Shown here: positions 15,081 through 24,416 of the stretch, one piece after another
Layout: each line of letters starts with the position of its first letter
Position numbering within the stretch: the first letter of the stretch is position 1
The notes under the pieces: model-generated
What the model saw: the letters and a program-made list of their open reading frames with translations, nothing else
What the model was told of the DNA's origin: nothing
The model's database searches: none
Made by a program: the position numbers and the translations under genes
NCBI GenBank assembly: GCA_963677015.1
Contig: OY781533.1
Coordinates: 2,914,001-2,978,000, forward strand
Source of the DNA: G963556115 sp963677015
GTDB lineage: Bacteria > Planctomycetota > SZUA-567
Length of the DNA stretch: 64,000 nucleotides
Reading direction: 5' to 3'

Positions 15081-15128
15081 AAACCTTCAAACCTTCAAAC
15101 CTTCAAACCTTCAAACCTTCAAACCTTC
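15081..15128. repeat. Tandem repeat of AAACCTTC, six perfect units
   Basis: Six uninterrupted 8-base units, preceded by a partial TTC. It sits between the two long hairpin copies, outside any gene. Confidence 0.95.
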
Positions 15129-15417
15129 CAGCAATCCAGACAGCCAACAAACAGCAAAACTCTTTTGTTTTACCTTTATATTAAATAAATAAAAACCCCA
15201 AAGCACACCGAAAGCCCAAGACCATGACTTCAAATACAAGACAAACCAGACAACAAAACCCGCCTGCACTTCACCTGCACTTCCCCCCAAAAGGCATTAA
15301 GCATATTTTTATAATCAGTCCATGACAATCAAGCACCACAATCATATATTTTTTTATTTTGAGTTTTACGAATATTTATCATAAAGTTCGAACCTGCAAG
15401 ACCGAATATCTAATTAT

Positions 15418-15518
15418 GATATTGGCAGGTAAAACTCCTACAAAAACAAACAAAACACAGAATACAAAGCATATAGCAAATAACCACACACACACACACA
15501 CATGCGCCTGCCAATATC
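15418..15518. repeat. Long co-varying hairpin, copy 2
   Basis: Arms GATATTGGCAGG (15418-15429) and CCTGCCAATATC (15507-15518), 12 bp. The loop repeats AACTCCTACAAAAACAAAC, CATATAG and a CA tract from copy 1 but is 16 bases longer. The two copies are in direct orientation, 634 bases apart. Confidence 0.75.
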
Positions 15519-15864
15519 TCTCCAGAAGATCATAGACGCTTACAGTCAACCAAATTTTATGGATGAAATTCACGAAATCTGCAACACAAATAAGCAATCT
15601 GAATAGCACAAATATCAAGCAACACCGCACTCCCCATTACAGCCGGCAGAGCCATACCGCCTGACTGCTCTTATTTTCCATCTTCTTTCCCCAGTTCCAG
15701 TTAAAGCTCGATCTATTCAAACCCTTAAAACTTGAAATTTCCGTTATTTACCCGACAGTGCAAAGAAAACAGCTAACAAGACTTACTTAACAGCAGACTA
15801 ACTTGCAATACAGAATGATTTGCATATATTTAATATTATACGGATAAATAAAAACGGGATTAGA

Positions 15865-16218
15865 ATGCTGACAACCAGAGACAATTCAGATTTTTTTATT
15901 AAATACAGCAAAAAAACCATACAAAGCCTGTTTATCAATGAGCCTTGTAAACTCTTCTTTTTCAAGCTGTTAAATTTAAGAACTGACGCAGAGCCGCTGC
16001 AGGTTCATAATAAATTATTACGTATGAATCATACCAGTATTAACGGATTAATAAGAAAAGTAGATGAATGCGCCTGCATATCCGGGGAGTGCTTTAACGT
16101 ATACTTTACCAACACCTGCTCCAAGAACAAAATGAAGCTTCTGCTCAAAGCCTATCAGAACTGGAACAAAAGAAATATCAGCCAGTTATCCGTAGGAAAT
16201 CACAACTCGACTTTTTAG
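15865..16218 (+). CDS. Hypothetical protein, uncertain
   Basis: 117 aa from the ATG at 15865 (GGGA seven bases upstream), sequence MLTTRDNSDFFIKYSKKTIQ onward. It is basic with five Cys (CACISGEC is a local cluster) and has no recognisable domain. It could be a short helical domain protein or a remnant. The open frame is long for this AT-rich context and codon use is acceptable, but there is no operon partner or terminator. I do not recognise it. Confidence 0.4.
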   Translation: MLTTRDNSDFFIKYSKKTIQSLFINEPCKLFFFKLLNLRTDAEPLQVHNKLLRMNHTSINGLIRKVDECACISGECFNVYFTNTCSKNKMKLLLKAYQNWNKRNISQLSVGNHNSTF

Positions 16219-16302
16219 CCACACCCTTACAGACAGCCTATAAAGATAATATGCCCGACTCAAGTCGAACGCACTTTACAACCGGCAAGCAGATTACCGG
16301 CA

Positions 16303-17286
16303 TCACAAACCATTGACAATATTTTTCGGCCTCTCCCCGCGCGCCACCGCAGCAATATTCTCCCAGACCATACGATGCGCCCGCATAAACACACCGCTGG
16401 TAGTTCCACCAATATGCGGTGAGAAGATCACCCGGTACCGTACTTCCTCCGGCAGTCCCAGCAGCGGATTATCCAGTTTCACCGGCTCCGGATCGAGGGT
16501 ATCCAGCCCCGCGCCGGCTATACGCTTCTGCACCAAAGCCTGAGCCAGAGCCACCTGATCAACGACCTCACCCCGTGCTGTATTTATCAGTATCGCTGTT
16601 GATTTCATCCGCTGCAGAAAGCTCTCATCGACCATACGGGTAGTCTTTGGAGTTACCGGCAGATGCAGACTCACCACATCACAGCTATTTGCAAGCTCCT
16701 CCAGCGGCAGGTACTGCAAATTTCCGCTCTCCAGCTGCAGGTGCCTCCTGCGACTGTAATAACAGACCTCGCAGCCGAACGCATCGAGTAGCCGAGCGGT
16801 CGCTTTTCCAATTGCCCCCAGACCGATAATTCCCACCCGGCATGCTCCCAGCTCGGTGATACCATCCATTATAAATGATTCCTTGGCCTGTATCTGCTGC
16901 CCACGGCGCACCATCTCATCGCCCTGAGCCAGACGGCGCAATAAAGCCAGCATCAGCAGTACCGCCTGTTCAGCCACCGCCTTGCTGTTGGCTCCGGCAT
17001 TATTACAGACAAATACCCCGACGTCATGCGCCGCAGCCGTATCTATGCAATTATAACCCACGCCTTCAGAATGAATAAGCTTGAGATTCGGCAGCTGGCT
17101 GATAAGATCGCCCGACACCGGCGCAATCGCATCCGCGAATATAAATTCCGCTTCTCTGCCCGCTGCAAGAATTTCAGCATCACTGCTGCCGGCGTTCAGA
17201 AATGTCAGCTCCCAGTCCGCAGGCAAGAGGCTCAAATCTGAAAACTTCTCTACCCGCTGCTTTGAGGTCAAAATCACAACCTGCAT
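16303..17286 (-). CDS. D-2-hydroxyacid dehydrogenase family protein
   Basis: 327 aa, typical length. The NAD-binding fold carries CRVGIIGLGAIGKATARLL near 150-168. The catalytic trio of the family is present: Arg in NTARGEVVD, Glu in GLDTLDPEP and His in SPHIGG. It reduces a 2-keto acid to the D-hydroxy acid or the reverse; the substrate is not evident. AGGAG lies 13 bases before the ATG. It is not clearly in an operon: the MFS/MarR pair upstream is on the same strand but more than 200 bases away. Confidence 0.9.
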   Translation of the reverse strand: MQVVILTSKQRVEKFSDLSLLPADWELTFLNAGSSDAEILAAGREAEFIFADAIAPVSGDLISQLPNLKLIHSEGVGYNCIDTAAAHDVGVFVCNNAGANSKAVAEQAVLLMLALLRRLAQGDEMVRRGQQIQAKESFIMDGITELGACRVGIIGLGAIGKATARLLDAFGCEVCYYSRRRHLQLESGNLQYLPLEELANSCDVVSLHLPVTPKTTRMVDESFLQRMKSTAILINTARGEVVDQVALAQALVQKRIAGAGLDTLDPEPVKLDNPLLGLPEEVRYRVIFSPHIGGTTSGVFMRAHRMVWENIAAVARGERPKNIVNGL

Positions 17287-17509
17287 AATCTTCTCACGCT
17301 CCTGCTCAAAAGGTTAATTAGTAGCCGCTACCGACAATAACCAGGTAGGGACAGAACTATTCAGAATCAGACTGCGCACCAGCACCCGACGCCGATCCGG
17401 CAACACTCTCCTGCGCCGTCTGCACAGGAATCAGCACACCCTACAGTCTTACGACCAACCGGTATTACCACTTAATTATACCCCGGAAAACACCCAGCGC
17501 CAGCTTATA

Positions 17510-18706
17510 TCAGTCCACCTGACGAATAAATGACCTCTGCCGCACCAGCAGCCAGCAACTACCGCAAACCACTCCCACTATAATCTGCATCAATCCCAGA
17601 CTGGGAATCAGACTGCCGCCTTTGGCAAATGAGATGAGAAACATTCCCGCACTGCCCATAAACAAAGCCGTAAAATTAATGAGTGACGCCGCAGAACCTG
17701 TATCTCCCGTCTGCTGCGAGAGCAGAATATTGGCTGTTGGCGGCCGCATCATGGTAATAGCCACTGTAGCCAGCACCATCGGCACAGCAAACATCACCGG
17801 TGAGCCGCTTCCCTGTACCACCATAAAAATACCGCAAGCCGCAATCACCGCAAAACAACCGGCAAGAATATTCCCCGGTGCCAGCCATTTGGACAACTGA
17901 ATATAGAGTAACGGCCCGAACAATGACCCCAAGGCATTCATACCGAAGAAATATGCATATGTCTGCTCATCCATGCCAAACTGCTGAATATAGACAAATG
18001 CCGAAGCCCCGATAAAGGACAATAGCGGCAGCGGTGCCAGTGAAAGCAGCAGCAGCAACACCGAGAAACCGGGATTTTTCAGCACCACTCCCAGACGCCC
18101 GAGTGAATGCAGTACCGATCCTGAATACCGCTTATCAAGGGTCTCAGTTATTAGCAGTGAGAAGAGAAATGAAACCAGTCCCACCCCGGTCAGTACCCAG
18201 AAAATAGCGGACCACGACATAAACTTCAAGATAAACGCCCCGCCCACCGGTGCCACTACCGGCGCAACCACGACCATAGCCATCACCACCGCCAGAACCA
18301 GCTCACGCTTTCGCCCGTCATACATATCCTTTACCATCGCCGTCACCACCGCTTCAGCCGCTCCGCCGCCAAATCCCTGAATTATCCGGGAGAGAATAAG
18401 CATCGTCACATTTGAAGACATAGCGCAGCCGGCACTGCCAATAGTATAGAGCGCAAGCCCCATAAGCAGAATCGGACGCCGCCCGTATTTCTCACTGACC
18501 GGACCCCAGATCAATATACCCAGAGCAAACGAGATCAGAAACATACTCAGACTCAGATTCACCTGCATCTGATTGGCGTTAAAAGTATCCATCACATGCG
18601 GCAGCGCCGGCAGATACAGATCGGTAGAGAGCGGTGGAAAAGCACTGAGCAGTGCCAGCATAACAATAAATGACCACCCGGTAAAAAACTTCTGTTTCTT
18701 ATGCAT
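17510..18706 (-). CDS. Bcr/CflA family multidrug efflux MFS transporter
   Basis: 398 aa, 12 predicted membrane helices. The N terminus (FPPLSTDLYLPALPHVMDTF) and the loop GPVSEKYGRRPILLMG are the Bcr/CflA signature; motif C-like VVVAPVVAPVGGAFI follows. It is a proton-driven drug exporter of the inner membrane. The marR-type gene lies 31 bases upstream on the same strand, so the two are probably co-transcribed and the regulator likely controls the pump. Drug specificity is unknown. Confidence 0.9.
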   Translation of the reverse strand: MHKKQKFFTGWSFIVMLALLSAFPPLSTDLYLPALPHVMDTFNANQMQVNLSLSMFLISFALGILIWGPVSEKYGRRPILLMGLALYTIGSAGCAMSSNVTMLILSRIIQGFGGGAAEAVVTAMVKDMYDGRKRELVLAVVMAMVVVAPVVAPVGGAFILKFMSWSAIFWVLTGVGLVSFLFSLLITETLDKRYSGSVLHSLGRLGVVLKNPGFSVLLLLLSLAPLPLLSFIGASAFVYIQQFGMDEQTYAYFFGMNALGSLFGPLLYIQLSKWLAPGNILAGCFAVIAACGIFMVVQGSGSPVMFAVPMVLATVAITMMRPPTANILLSQQTGDTGSAASLINFTALFMGSAGMFLISFAKGGSLIPSLGLMQIIVGVVCGSCWLLVRQRSFIRQVD

Positions 18707-18737
18707 TACAATATTCCTTTAACTTTGCCACTATTAC

Positions 18738-19223
18738 TTATTCCTGCCCACTCTGCTCACGAAACTCTTCCTGCAGCACCTTATTCAGCGAAACCATAAT
18801 ATCATGCCATTGTTCAAAACTATCCATACCCATTTTACCCGCAAGTTTTTCAAACCAGAGAGTCATCTCCGCACGTACATGCGACACATGCGCCTCCAAT
18901 TCCGGACTTACCGTCAGCAGAACCTCCCGCCGGTTTTGCGGATTTATCTCCCGCCGTACCAGTCCGTCACGTACCATCCGGTCAATCAGTGCCGATGCCG
19001 CCGCCACCGATGCCCGTATCGTTGTAGCAAATTTCTTCAAAGTACACGGTGCGATATTCTTGAGTATCAGCGCCGCATGCACCTGATTCGAGTTCACATT
19101 TTTTAGCGCGTCATCCACCATCTCCGCCTTGATATTCTTGATGACAATCATCTCCAGATAATCTTTGAGCAGACCATCAGTTTCCACAATAAACGCCACC
19201 TTGGATTTAAACGACTTGTCCAT
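18738..19223 (-). CDS. MarR family transcriptional regulator
   Basis: 161 aa with a winged helix: LKKFATTIRASVAAASALIDRMVRDGLV as the DNA-reading helices and RREINPQNRREVLLTVSPE as the wing. The N-terminal 60 residues are longer than usual and include a helix-rich VETDGLLKDYLEMIV segment. It precedes the Bcr/CflA pump gene, the common repressor-pump layout. AGG lies before the ATG. Its promoter (19313-19340) is topped by a 16-bp tandem repeat that could be its binding site. Confidence 0.88.
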   Translation of the reverse strand: MDKSFKSKVAFIVETDGLLKDYLEMIVIKNIKAEMVDDALKNVNSNQVHAALILKNIAPCTLKKFATTIRASVAAASALIDRMVRDGLVRREINPQNRREVLLTVSPELEAHVSHVRAEMTLWFEKLAGKMGMDSFEQWHDIMVSLNKVLQEEFREQSGQE

Positions 19224-19312
19224 ATATCACCTGCCTTTTTCACCAGCGGTTTAACAGCATCGATTTTCAATGACCGCACTATTCGGCCATTACCAATACC
19301 TCGTTACCAGAA

Positions 19313-19340
19313 AGTATAACCAAAACCAACAAACATTCAA
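19313..19340 (-). promoter_or_regulatory. Promoter of the marR-efflux operon
   Basis: On the minus strand: TTGAAT (19340-19335), 16-base spacer, TATACT (19318-19313). This gives a leader of about 80 bases to the start at 19223. Confidence 0.6.
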
Positions 19341-19372
19341 TAATATTGACAATAAATAATATTAACAATAAA
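19341..19372 (-). promoter_or_regulatory. Two 16-bp tandem repeats at the marR promoter
   Basis: TAATATTGACAATAAA (19341-19356) followed directly by TAATATTAACAATAAA (19357-19372), one mismatch. They abut the -35 of the marR promoter, a position for an activator or autoregulator. Confidence 0.5.
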
Positions 19373-19384
19373 CTCCGGCCACAA

Positions 19385-19416
19385 ATAAAAAAGTGCCTTA
19401 TCAGTTAAGGCACTTT
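19385..19416 (-). terminator. Terminator of the DUF6506 gene
   Basis: AAAGTGCCTTA (19390-19400) with TAAGGCACTTT (19406-19416), 5-base loop. The minus strand continues into TTTTTT. It lies 40 bases past the stop at 19457. Confidence 0.88.
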
Positions 19417-19456
19417 AACACTGCAGATACGTATTAGCTTTTTCAAAAATAGCACC

Positions 19457-19759
19457 CTATTGAAAAAGCGCATCACCACTTTTAAAGCCAAACCCCGGAT
19501 GACTGTCAAAACGCACCACTCCTACCGGGATCATACCATCAACCGCCTTGGTAACTCTTACGACCCCTTCATTTCCAAAGCCCGCACAGAGTTCTATTGC
19601 TGTAACCCCATCGGCGAACAGTTCCTTAGCCACAGCCTCTGCCGCCTCATAATCCTCGACTCCAACGGTTATAAGCTCAACTTCACTGGTAGTAATAACC
19701 GATCTGTGCTGTACCGGATCAGCTTCTGGCGCAACAAAAATAAACGCTGCCTTTAACAT
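19457..19759 (-). CDS. DUF6506 family protein
   Basis: 100 aa, full length for the family. Conserved blocks: KAAFIFVAPEADP, HRSVITTSEVELITVGV, YEAAEAVAKELFADGVTAIE, LCAGFGNEGVVRV and PVGVVRFDSHPGFG. A small soluble alpha/beta protein with no assigned activity. ATAAGGAAA lies before the ATG. It has its own terminator; the chemoreceptor gene lies on the same strand behind it. Confidence 0.85.
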   Translation of the reverse strand: MLKAAFIFVAPEADPVQHRSVITTSEVELITVGVEDYEAAEAVAKELFADGVTAIELCAGFGNEGVVRVTKAVDGMIPVGVVRFDSHPGFGFKSGDALFQ

Positions 19760-19882
19760 ATCATTTCCTTATAAATTGAGTTTAAAAAATATTCCGCTAA
19801 ATTGAACCTCAACCAATTATAAGTATATTTTACAAAGATACAATGACTCTACCAGAATAGAGACCAATTCAAATTACAACGG

Positions 19883-21985
19883 TTAAAATTTACCGAGTTC
19901 GGTGTCATCCAATGGTATCTGCATATCCGGTGTTACTACAGAATACCCGCCACGCGGCGGCTTTTTATGCCGCTTACTGTTCTGCACCGCATCCTCCATC
20001 AGCACGAACTTGCCCACCAGATCCAGTAGCACATCTGCCTGTGATTTCAATTCCTCCGCGGCCGCCGCCGACTCCTCGGCATTGGAGGTATTCTGCTGAG
20101 TAACCGCATCTATCTGCTCCAGACCGAGATTGATCTGCGATATTCCGCCCGCCTGTTCTGAGCTTGCCGCATTAATTTCAGCGACCAGTTCTTTGGTTTT
20201 AGTCACACTTTCAGCAATAAGTTTCAGAGACTGCGCAGTATGCTCCGATATCTTGACCCCTTCATGAATCTCCAGATTATTATTAGTAATCAGCTCCGAA
20301 GTCTCGGCAGCCGCCTTGGCACTCCTGGCCGCCAGATTTCTCACTTCCTCAGCAACCACGGCAAAGCCTTTCCCATGCTGGCCGGCCCGTGCCGCCTCAA
20401 CCGCGGCATTTAACGCCAGCAGATTGGTCTGAAAAGCGATATCATCAATTGTTTTCACAACTTTCTGAGTCTCTTCGGCATTTGCACTTATTTTACTCAT
20501 CGCCCCGGTCATTTCAGCCATTTGGCTCTGCCCGGTCATTGCCGCTTCGGTTACATTACCGGCAATGCTGTCCGCCTGAGTCGCATTCTCCGCATTGACA
20601 TTTGTTCTGTTGCCGATCTCGATCATAGAAGAGGATATCTCTTCCAGCGATGCCGCAGACTCGGTTGCTCCCTGTGACAAAGACTGCGATGCCGCAGCAA
20701 CCTGTGAACTTGCCCCGGCAAGTTGTGCAACCGTCGCCTTGACCTGTGACAGCGCAAAATTTATCTTATCAATACAGATATTTGTAGCGTCTCTGGCGCT
20801 GCTTACAGCAGTCAGTATTGCCAGTGACGCCTGACACATGGCTCCCATTTCATCCTTCTTTGTACTGTATTTGCTAAAGTTTTCGACAAGAACCTTATTA
20901 TCAGCGGCATTCACCTTCTGACTCCAGTCTCCGGCCGCCAGTTTATCCTTTAAAATATTCGCGACCCCATCAGTAACAGCCGTAAGCTCCAATAATCCCG
21001 CCTCAACTATTCTCGCCGGTTTGACGATTGAACGGGTAATAACAACGGCAATCACAATCCCCGCAAGCACCGCGCAGACAAGCACAATAATCATAAACAC
21101 CAAAATACTCTCTGACACACTCTGCACATACGAATGCACACTCTCCTGAATATTGTTCGCCAGCTCCAGCGCTTTTTCAGCAGATTCGTGCAAGGCAGCC
21201 AGCTCCTTACGCCTGTCAAGGTTAATGGTTCTGAATTTATCAACCAATACCGAATAATTACTCAAGGCATCCAGTGCCTCGTTATGCGCCTTAACCCAGG
21301 CTTCATCAGCTGAGAAATCGATACTTTTCTGTAACCCGCTCTTTGTACTCTCGATATCGGCAATCCACTCTTTAGCAATTGTATCCTGCTCACCGGCATC
21401 CAGTGCCAGCTGATATTTTCTTGCTGTCACCCGCACCCGATTATAGATAATTCGTACCTTCTGAACCTGAAAGATCTTCTCAATATCGGCTGTTGACAGT
21501 TTACCACCCTTCTCCTGCATAACCTTACTTACAAATTGCGGTAAATACTTATCAGTAATATTTCTCAGATTGGTAATTACAGTATCGGCACAATCAGACC
21601 GCGCCTTGCCAGCTGCCGCCATACTCTTATCCAGCCCCCAGAAGACATCGATATGCCGCTTATACTCTTCAGCGCCCTTGATTATTTCACCGGCAAGAGT
21701 CCTGTTCTTCTCCGAGCTCATCATCCTGCCGGCCTGAGCCATGGATTCAGCAATTTCGGTGACATCATGATTAATCCCCTGATAGTATTTTTTATCTTTA
21801 TATATTATCAGTCTCAGTACATCTGTCTGCACAACATTCATTGAACCGATTGCGTCATTCACCAACTTTGAAATATCAGACTGATAATTTATGGTATTGA
21901 TCGAATTCAACGCAACCACACCCACAATACAGATAAATATACACAATATACCAAACCCGACACCCAGCTTTTTCCCGATCTTCAT
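19883..21985 (-). CDS. Methyl-accepting chemotaxis protein
   Basis: 700 aa. Membrane helices at about 7-27 and 294-317 enclose a periplasmic helical sensor of about 265 residues. A HAMP-like linker follows, then the coiled-coil signalling domain with the conserved hairpin tip (DDIAFQTNLLALNAAVEAA near 514-532, then RAGQHGKGFAVVAEEVRNLA). It signals to CheA/CheW at the inner membrane; the ligand is unknown and no che gene is in the window. Poly-Ala/Gln stretches flank the tip. The last 30 residues (KRHKKPPRGGYSVV onward) form a basic tail and lack a clear CheR docking pentapeptide. Confidence 0.93.
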   Translation of the reverse strand: MKIGKKLGVGFGILCIFICIVGVVALNSINTINYQSDISKLVNDAIGSMNVVQTDVLRLIIYKDKKYYQGINHDVTEIAESMAQAGRMMSSEKNRTLAGEIIKGAEEYKRHIDVFWGLDKSMAAAGKARSDCADTVITNLRNITDKYLPQFVSKVMQEKGGKLSTADIEKIFQVQKVRIIYNRVRVTARKYQLALDAGEQDTIAKEWIADIESTKSGLQKSIDFSADEAWVKAHNEALDALSNYSVLVDKFRTINLDRRKELAALHESAEKALELANNIQESVHSYVQSVSESILVFMIIVLVCAVLAGIVIAVVITRSIVKPARIVEAGLLELTAVTDGVANILKDKLAAGDWSQKVNAADNKVLVENFSKYSTKKDEMGAMCQASLAILTAVSSARDATNICIDKINFALSQVKATVAQLAGASSQVAAASQSLSQGATESAASLEEISSSMIEIGNRTNVNAENATQADSIAGNVTEAAMTGQSQMAEMTGAMSKISANAEETQKVVKTIDDIAFQTNLLALNAAVEAARAGQHGKGFAVVAEEVRNLAARSAKAAAETSELITNNNLEIHEGVKISEHTAQSLKLIAESVTKTKELVAEINAASSEQAGGISQINLGLEQIDAVTQQNTSNAEESAAAAEELKSQADVLLDLVGKFVLMEDAVQNSKRHKKPPRGGYSVVTPDMQIPLDDTELGKF

Positions 21986-22413
21986 CCTGATCTCCTTTTT
22001 ACTTTTGTTATATTCAAAGCAATGTTTATCACTATTAGTTATTAAACAAGGATTAAAAACTCTGATATTCTAAATTTCGTTACATTAGTGTCAAGTTATT
22101 TTTAGCATATGGTTAAAGTTGATCGTTTGTCCCGAATTTCAACCGTATAAAACCTCGAATTTCCATTTTTTCCTATTCTCAGCTTGCGACTTCCTTAGAC
22201 ACTATTATTACCGGCATAATCTCATTTTTAATATTAACGTGCATCATCAGACTTACCACACATAAATCTGATACACTTTATAGAGCAGGCTTTGATACAA
22301 AATTTTAAATTTTTATAAATATTTTCAGGAAAAATTTACAGCTGAAGTTGAAGCACTAAATATCAATAGCTCCAGCATATAATTAATCAGCAGCGATCAT
22401 AAGTAATTACACA
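21986..22413. other. Intergenic region upstream of the chemoreceptor gene
   Basis: About 430 AT-rich bases between the chemoreceptor start and the terminator of the FGGY-kinase operon. I see no gene, repeat or convincing promoter. Confidence 0.5.
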
Positions 22414-22450
22414 TAAAAAAAGAGGCCAGCGACAAAATCGCTGGCCTCTT
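22414..22450 (-). terminator. Terminator of the liv/FGGY-kinase operon
   Basis: AAGAGGCCAGCGA (22420-22432) with TCGCTGGCCTCTT (22438-22450), 13 perfect pairs. The minus strand continues into a T-run. It lies 50 bases past the kinase stop and ends the eight-gene operon. Confidence 0.92.
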
Positions 22451-22502
22451 AACTCTACCATACATGAAAACTTAATACTCCAAAAGATACCTCAGCTTAA
22501 TA

Positions 22503-24026
22503 CTAAGCATCCAGAGCAAACAGCGGCTCAAGTGAGGTAAAGAGCACTTTGAATTTCTTATACTGCTCTTTATACATCGCGTGCTTCTGCATATCCGGCT
22601 CATAGGTATCCTTGATTCGCACCATCGCCGCCACCGCACTCTCGATACTGCTGAAAATACCCGCTGCCCGTCCGGCAAGGATAGCCGCTCCCAGACACGC
22701 CGTATCCTGCGCGGAATAGGTTATATTCAGTGGCTTGCCGGTGATATCTGCCTTTATCTGATTCCAGACATCAGACTTGGAGCCGCCGCCCATAGAACGT
22801 ATCTGACTCACCTCCAGCCCCATATCCTCGATAGCTTCAAGGTTTCTGCAGATTATATACCCGAGGCTCTCCATGATACTCCGGATAAAGTGCGCCTTGG
22901 TGTGCTGGAGTGTCGCCCCGTAAAATACCCCTTTGGCGTTCAGGTTTACATCCGGTGCCATCGAGCCCTGCAGATGCGGCAGGGTTATAAGTCCATCCGC
23001 ACCCGGAGCGATCTCAGATACAGCCTGACTCATCAGGTCATACGCATCGGTTCCGGTCTGCTCCTGCTCCTCCAGCAGCTCCTGACAGAACTTATCTCTG
23101 AACCAGCGCAGACACATCCCGCCGGTAGTAAAGGTATGGAGCATATAGGTATCAGGGGTTGCAAAATAATGCACCGGCATCAACCGGCTCTGATCATAGG
23201 TCAACTCCGCAGTCGGCACACAGATAGCCAGCGCCGCACCGATATTCTCCGAAAAGATCCCCGGAGTGATATTCCCTACCCCGATAGCTCCCGCGACCTG
23301 ATCCAGACAGCCGGTACTTACCTTCGCCTCAGGTGATACTCCCAGCATTTCTGCCATTTCCGGCAGAATACTGCCGACAAGCTCACCCGACTCCATAATA
23401 TCCGGCAGCCACTCAGGATCCATTCCGACATACTCAAGCATCTCGCCCCAGTATTCTTTGGTACGTATATCCCAGTATTCCGTAGATGTAAGGAGTGAAC
23501 ACTCCGCAACAAATTTCCCGGTAAGCACATAGATTATATAATCCTCCAGTAGCAGGATTTTTCTGATACTGCTGAAGAGCTCCGGTTCATTCTCTTTTAC
23601 CCACATTACTTTCGCTACCGGCCAGCAAGCTTCAAAACTCACCTGACCGGTAACTTCATAACACTTCGCATCGCAAAAATGCTCACGCAGTTTTTCCGCC
23701 TGTTCACCCGCCCGGTTATCCATCCAGCTGATGGAATTCCGCAGCGGCGCCCCGTCATCACCGAGAAAACACAGAGTCTCACCCTGCACCGAGAAGCCGA
23801 TAACCGTGATATCTCCGGTATCAATATTCCCCGCTTCTGACAACATCTTCATACAGCTGCCAATAGACTCCATATACACGCTGCACGGAAGCTCAACAAA
23901 CTTATTTGCCGGTGTCAGCAGCGAGTATTCAACCACCGCCAGAGCAACCTGCTTTCCCTCACAGTCATAGACGGCTGCCTTCAACGATGTCGTGCCGATA
24001 TCCAGCCCCAGAATAAGTTCCGGCAT
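22503..24026 (-). CDS. FGGY family carbohydrate kinase (xylulokinase-like)
   Basis: 507 aa, the normal FGGY length. The N-terminal phosphate-binding motif LGLDIGTTSLKAAVYD (6-21) and the C-terminal block MGGGSKSDVWNQIKADITGK with LGAAILAG are intact. It should phosphorylate a sugar or polyol with ATP; closest in feel to xylulokinases, but the substrate is not fixed by sequence alone. It is the last gene of the operon that also encodes a branched-chain-type ABC importer, a TIM-barrel protein and a cupin, so it probably traps the imported substrate. The cupin start lies only 19 bases upstream of this gene's start region. Confidence 0.9.
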   Translation of the reverse strand: MPELILGLDIGTTSLKAAVYDCEGKQVALAVVEYSLLTPANKFVELPCSVYMESIGSCMKMLSEAGNIDTGDITVIGFSVQGETLCFLGDDGAPLRNSISWMDNRAGEQAEKLREHFCDAKCYEVTGQVSFEACWPVAKVMWVKENEPELFSSIRKILLLEDYIIYVLTGKFVAECSLLTSTEYWDIRTKEYWGEMLEYVGMDPEWLPDIMESGELVGSILPEMAEMLGVSPEAKVSTGCLDQVAGAIGVGNITPGIFSENIGAALAICVPTAELTYDQSRLMPVHYFATPDTYMLHTFTTGGMCLRWFRDKFCQELLEEQEQTGTDAYDLMSQAVSEIAPGADGLITLPHLQGSMAPDVNLNAKGVFYGATLQHTKAHFIRSIMESLGYIICRNLEAIEDMGLEVSQIRSMGGGSKSDVWNQIKADITGKPLNITYSAQDTACLGAAILAGRAAGIFSSIESAVAAMVRIKDTYEPDMQKHAMYKEQYKKFKVLFTSLEPLFALDA

Positions 24027-24044
24027 AATTACCTCCTTCTGAAA

Positions 24045-24380
24045 TTACTGATGCGGTGCGCATGACCAGGTCAATATCGCCTTGATGTCCCCGATATTAT
24101 ACAGCTTATGATCCTTGCCCTCCGGTACCAGCATCGCATCACCCGCTGTAAGCCGGTAGTAGGTATCATCCTGCGATACATAACAGAGCACCTCACCCTG
24201 AACACAGTAGAAGACTTCATGCGCCTCACTATGCCCCGGATCAATCGCCCCGACTCCACCCGGAGGCAGCTCAGACATGCCAAAGGTTATCTTCTCGGTT
24301 TTGTAGTATTCCCGGCATACCTCCTGATCCTCCATCCAGATCTTCGCCGCGTTCTTCCCGACTATCTTCACTTCTCCCAT
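24045..24380 (-). CDS. Cupin domain protein
   Basis: 111 aa, one small beta-barrel: PGHSEAHEVFYCVQGEVLCYV is cupin motif 1 (His/His/Glu ligands) and GDAMLVPEGKDHKLYN motif 2. Start set at the ATG 24380 because AGGAGG lies nine bases upstream; a GTG at 24389 would overlap it. Likely a metal-binding sugar isomerase/epimerase or sensor; the activity is not known. It sits between the TIM-barrel and kinase genes of the operon, which suggests it acts on the sugar or its phosphate. Confidence 0.85.
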   Translation of the reverse strand: MGEVKIVGKNAAKIWMEDQEVCREYYKTEKITFGMSELPPGGVGAIDPGHSEAHEVFYCVQGEVLCYVSQDDTYYRLTAGDAMLVPEGKDHKLYNIGDIKAILTWSCAPHQ

Positions 24381-24416
24381 ACTGATCACCCTCCTTATCG
24401 GCAGTACAACACTCTT

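Larger units (their letters stand above)
14346..15864. other. 1.5-kb AT-rich intergenic region with structured repeats
   Basis: No protein gene is supported. It contains the UPF0303 terminator, a promoter (14683-14711), two homologous long hairpins (14784-14868 and 15418-15518), a 17-bp stem (14875-14919) and six copies of an 8-base repeat (15081-15128). Confidence 0.75.

Noticed and set aside
15081..15128. CRISPR array
   Set aside because: The repeats are 8 bases with no spacers, and there are no cas genes; no CRISPR array was seen anywhere in the window.
14691..15630. Two hydrophobic minus-strand frames over the hairpin copies, sharing a Phe/Val-rich C-terminal piece (like type I toxins)
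   Set aside because: The frames differ at the 5' side of the repeat because of indels, while base pairing is kept, so nucleic-acid structure explains the similarity better than a shared peptide.
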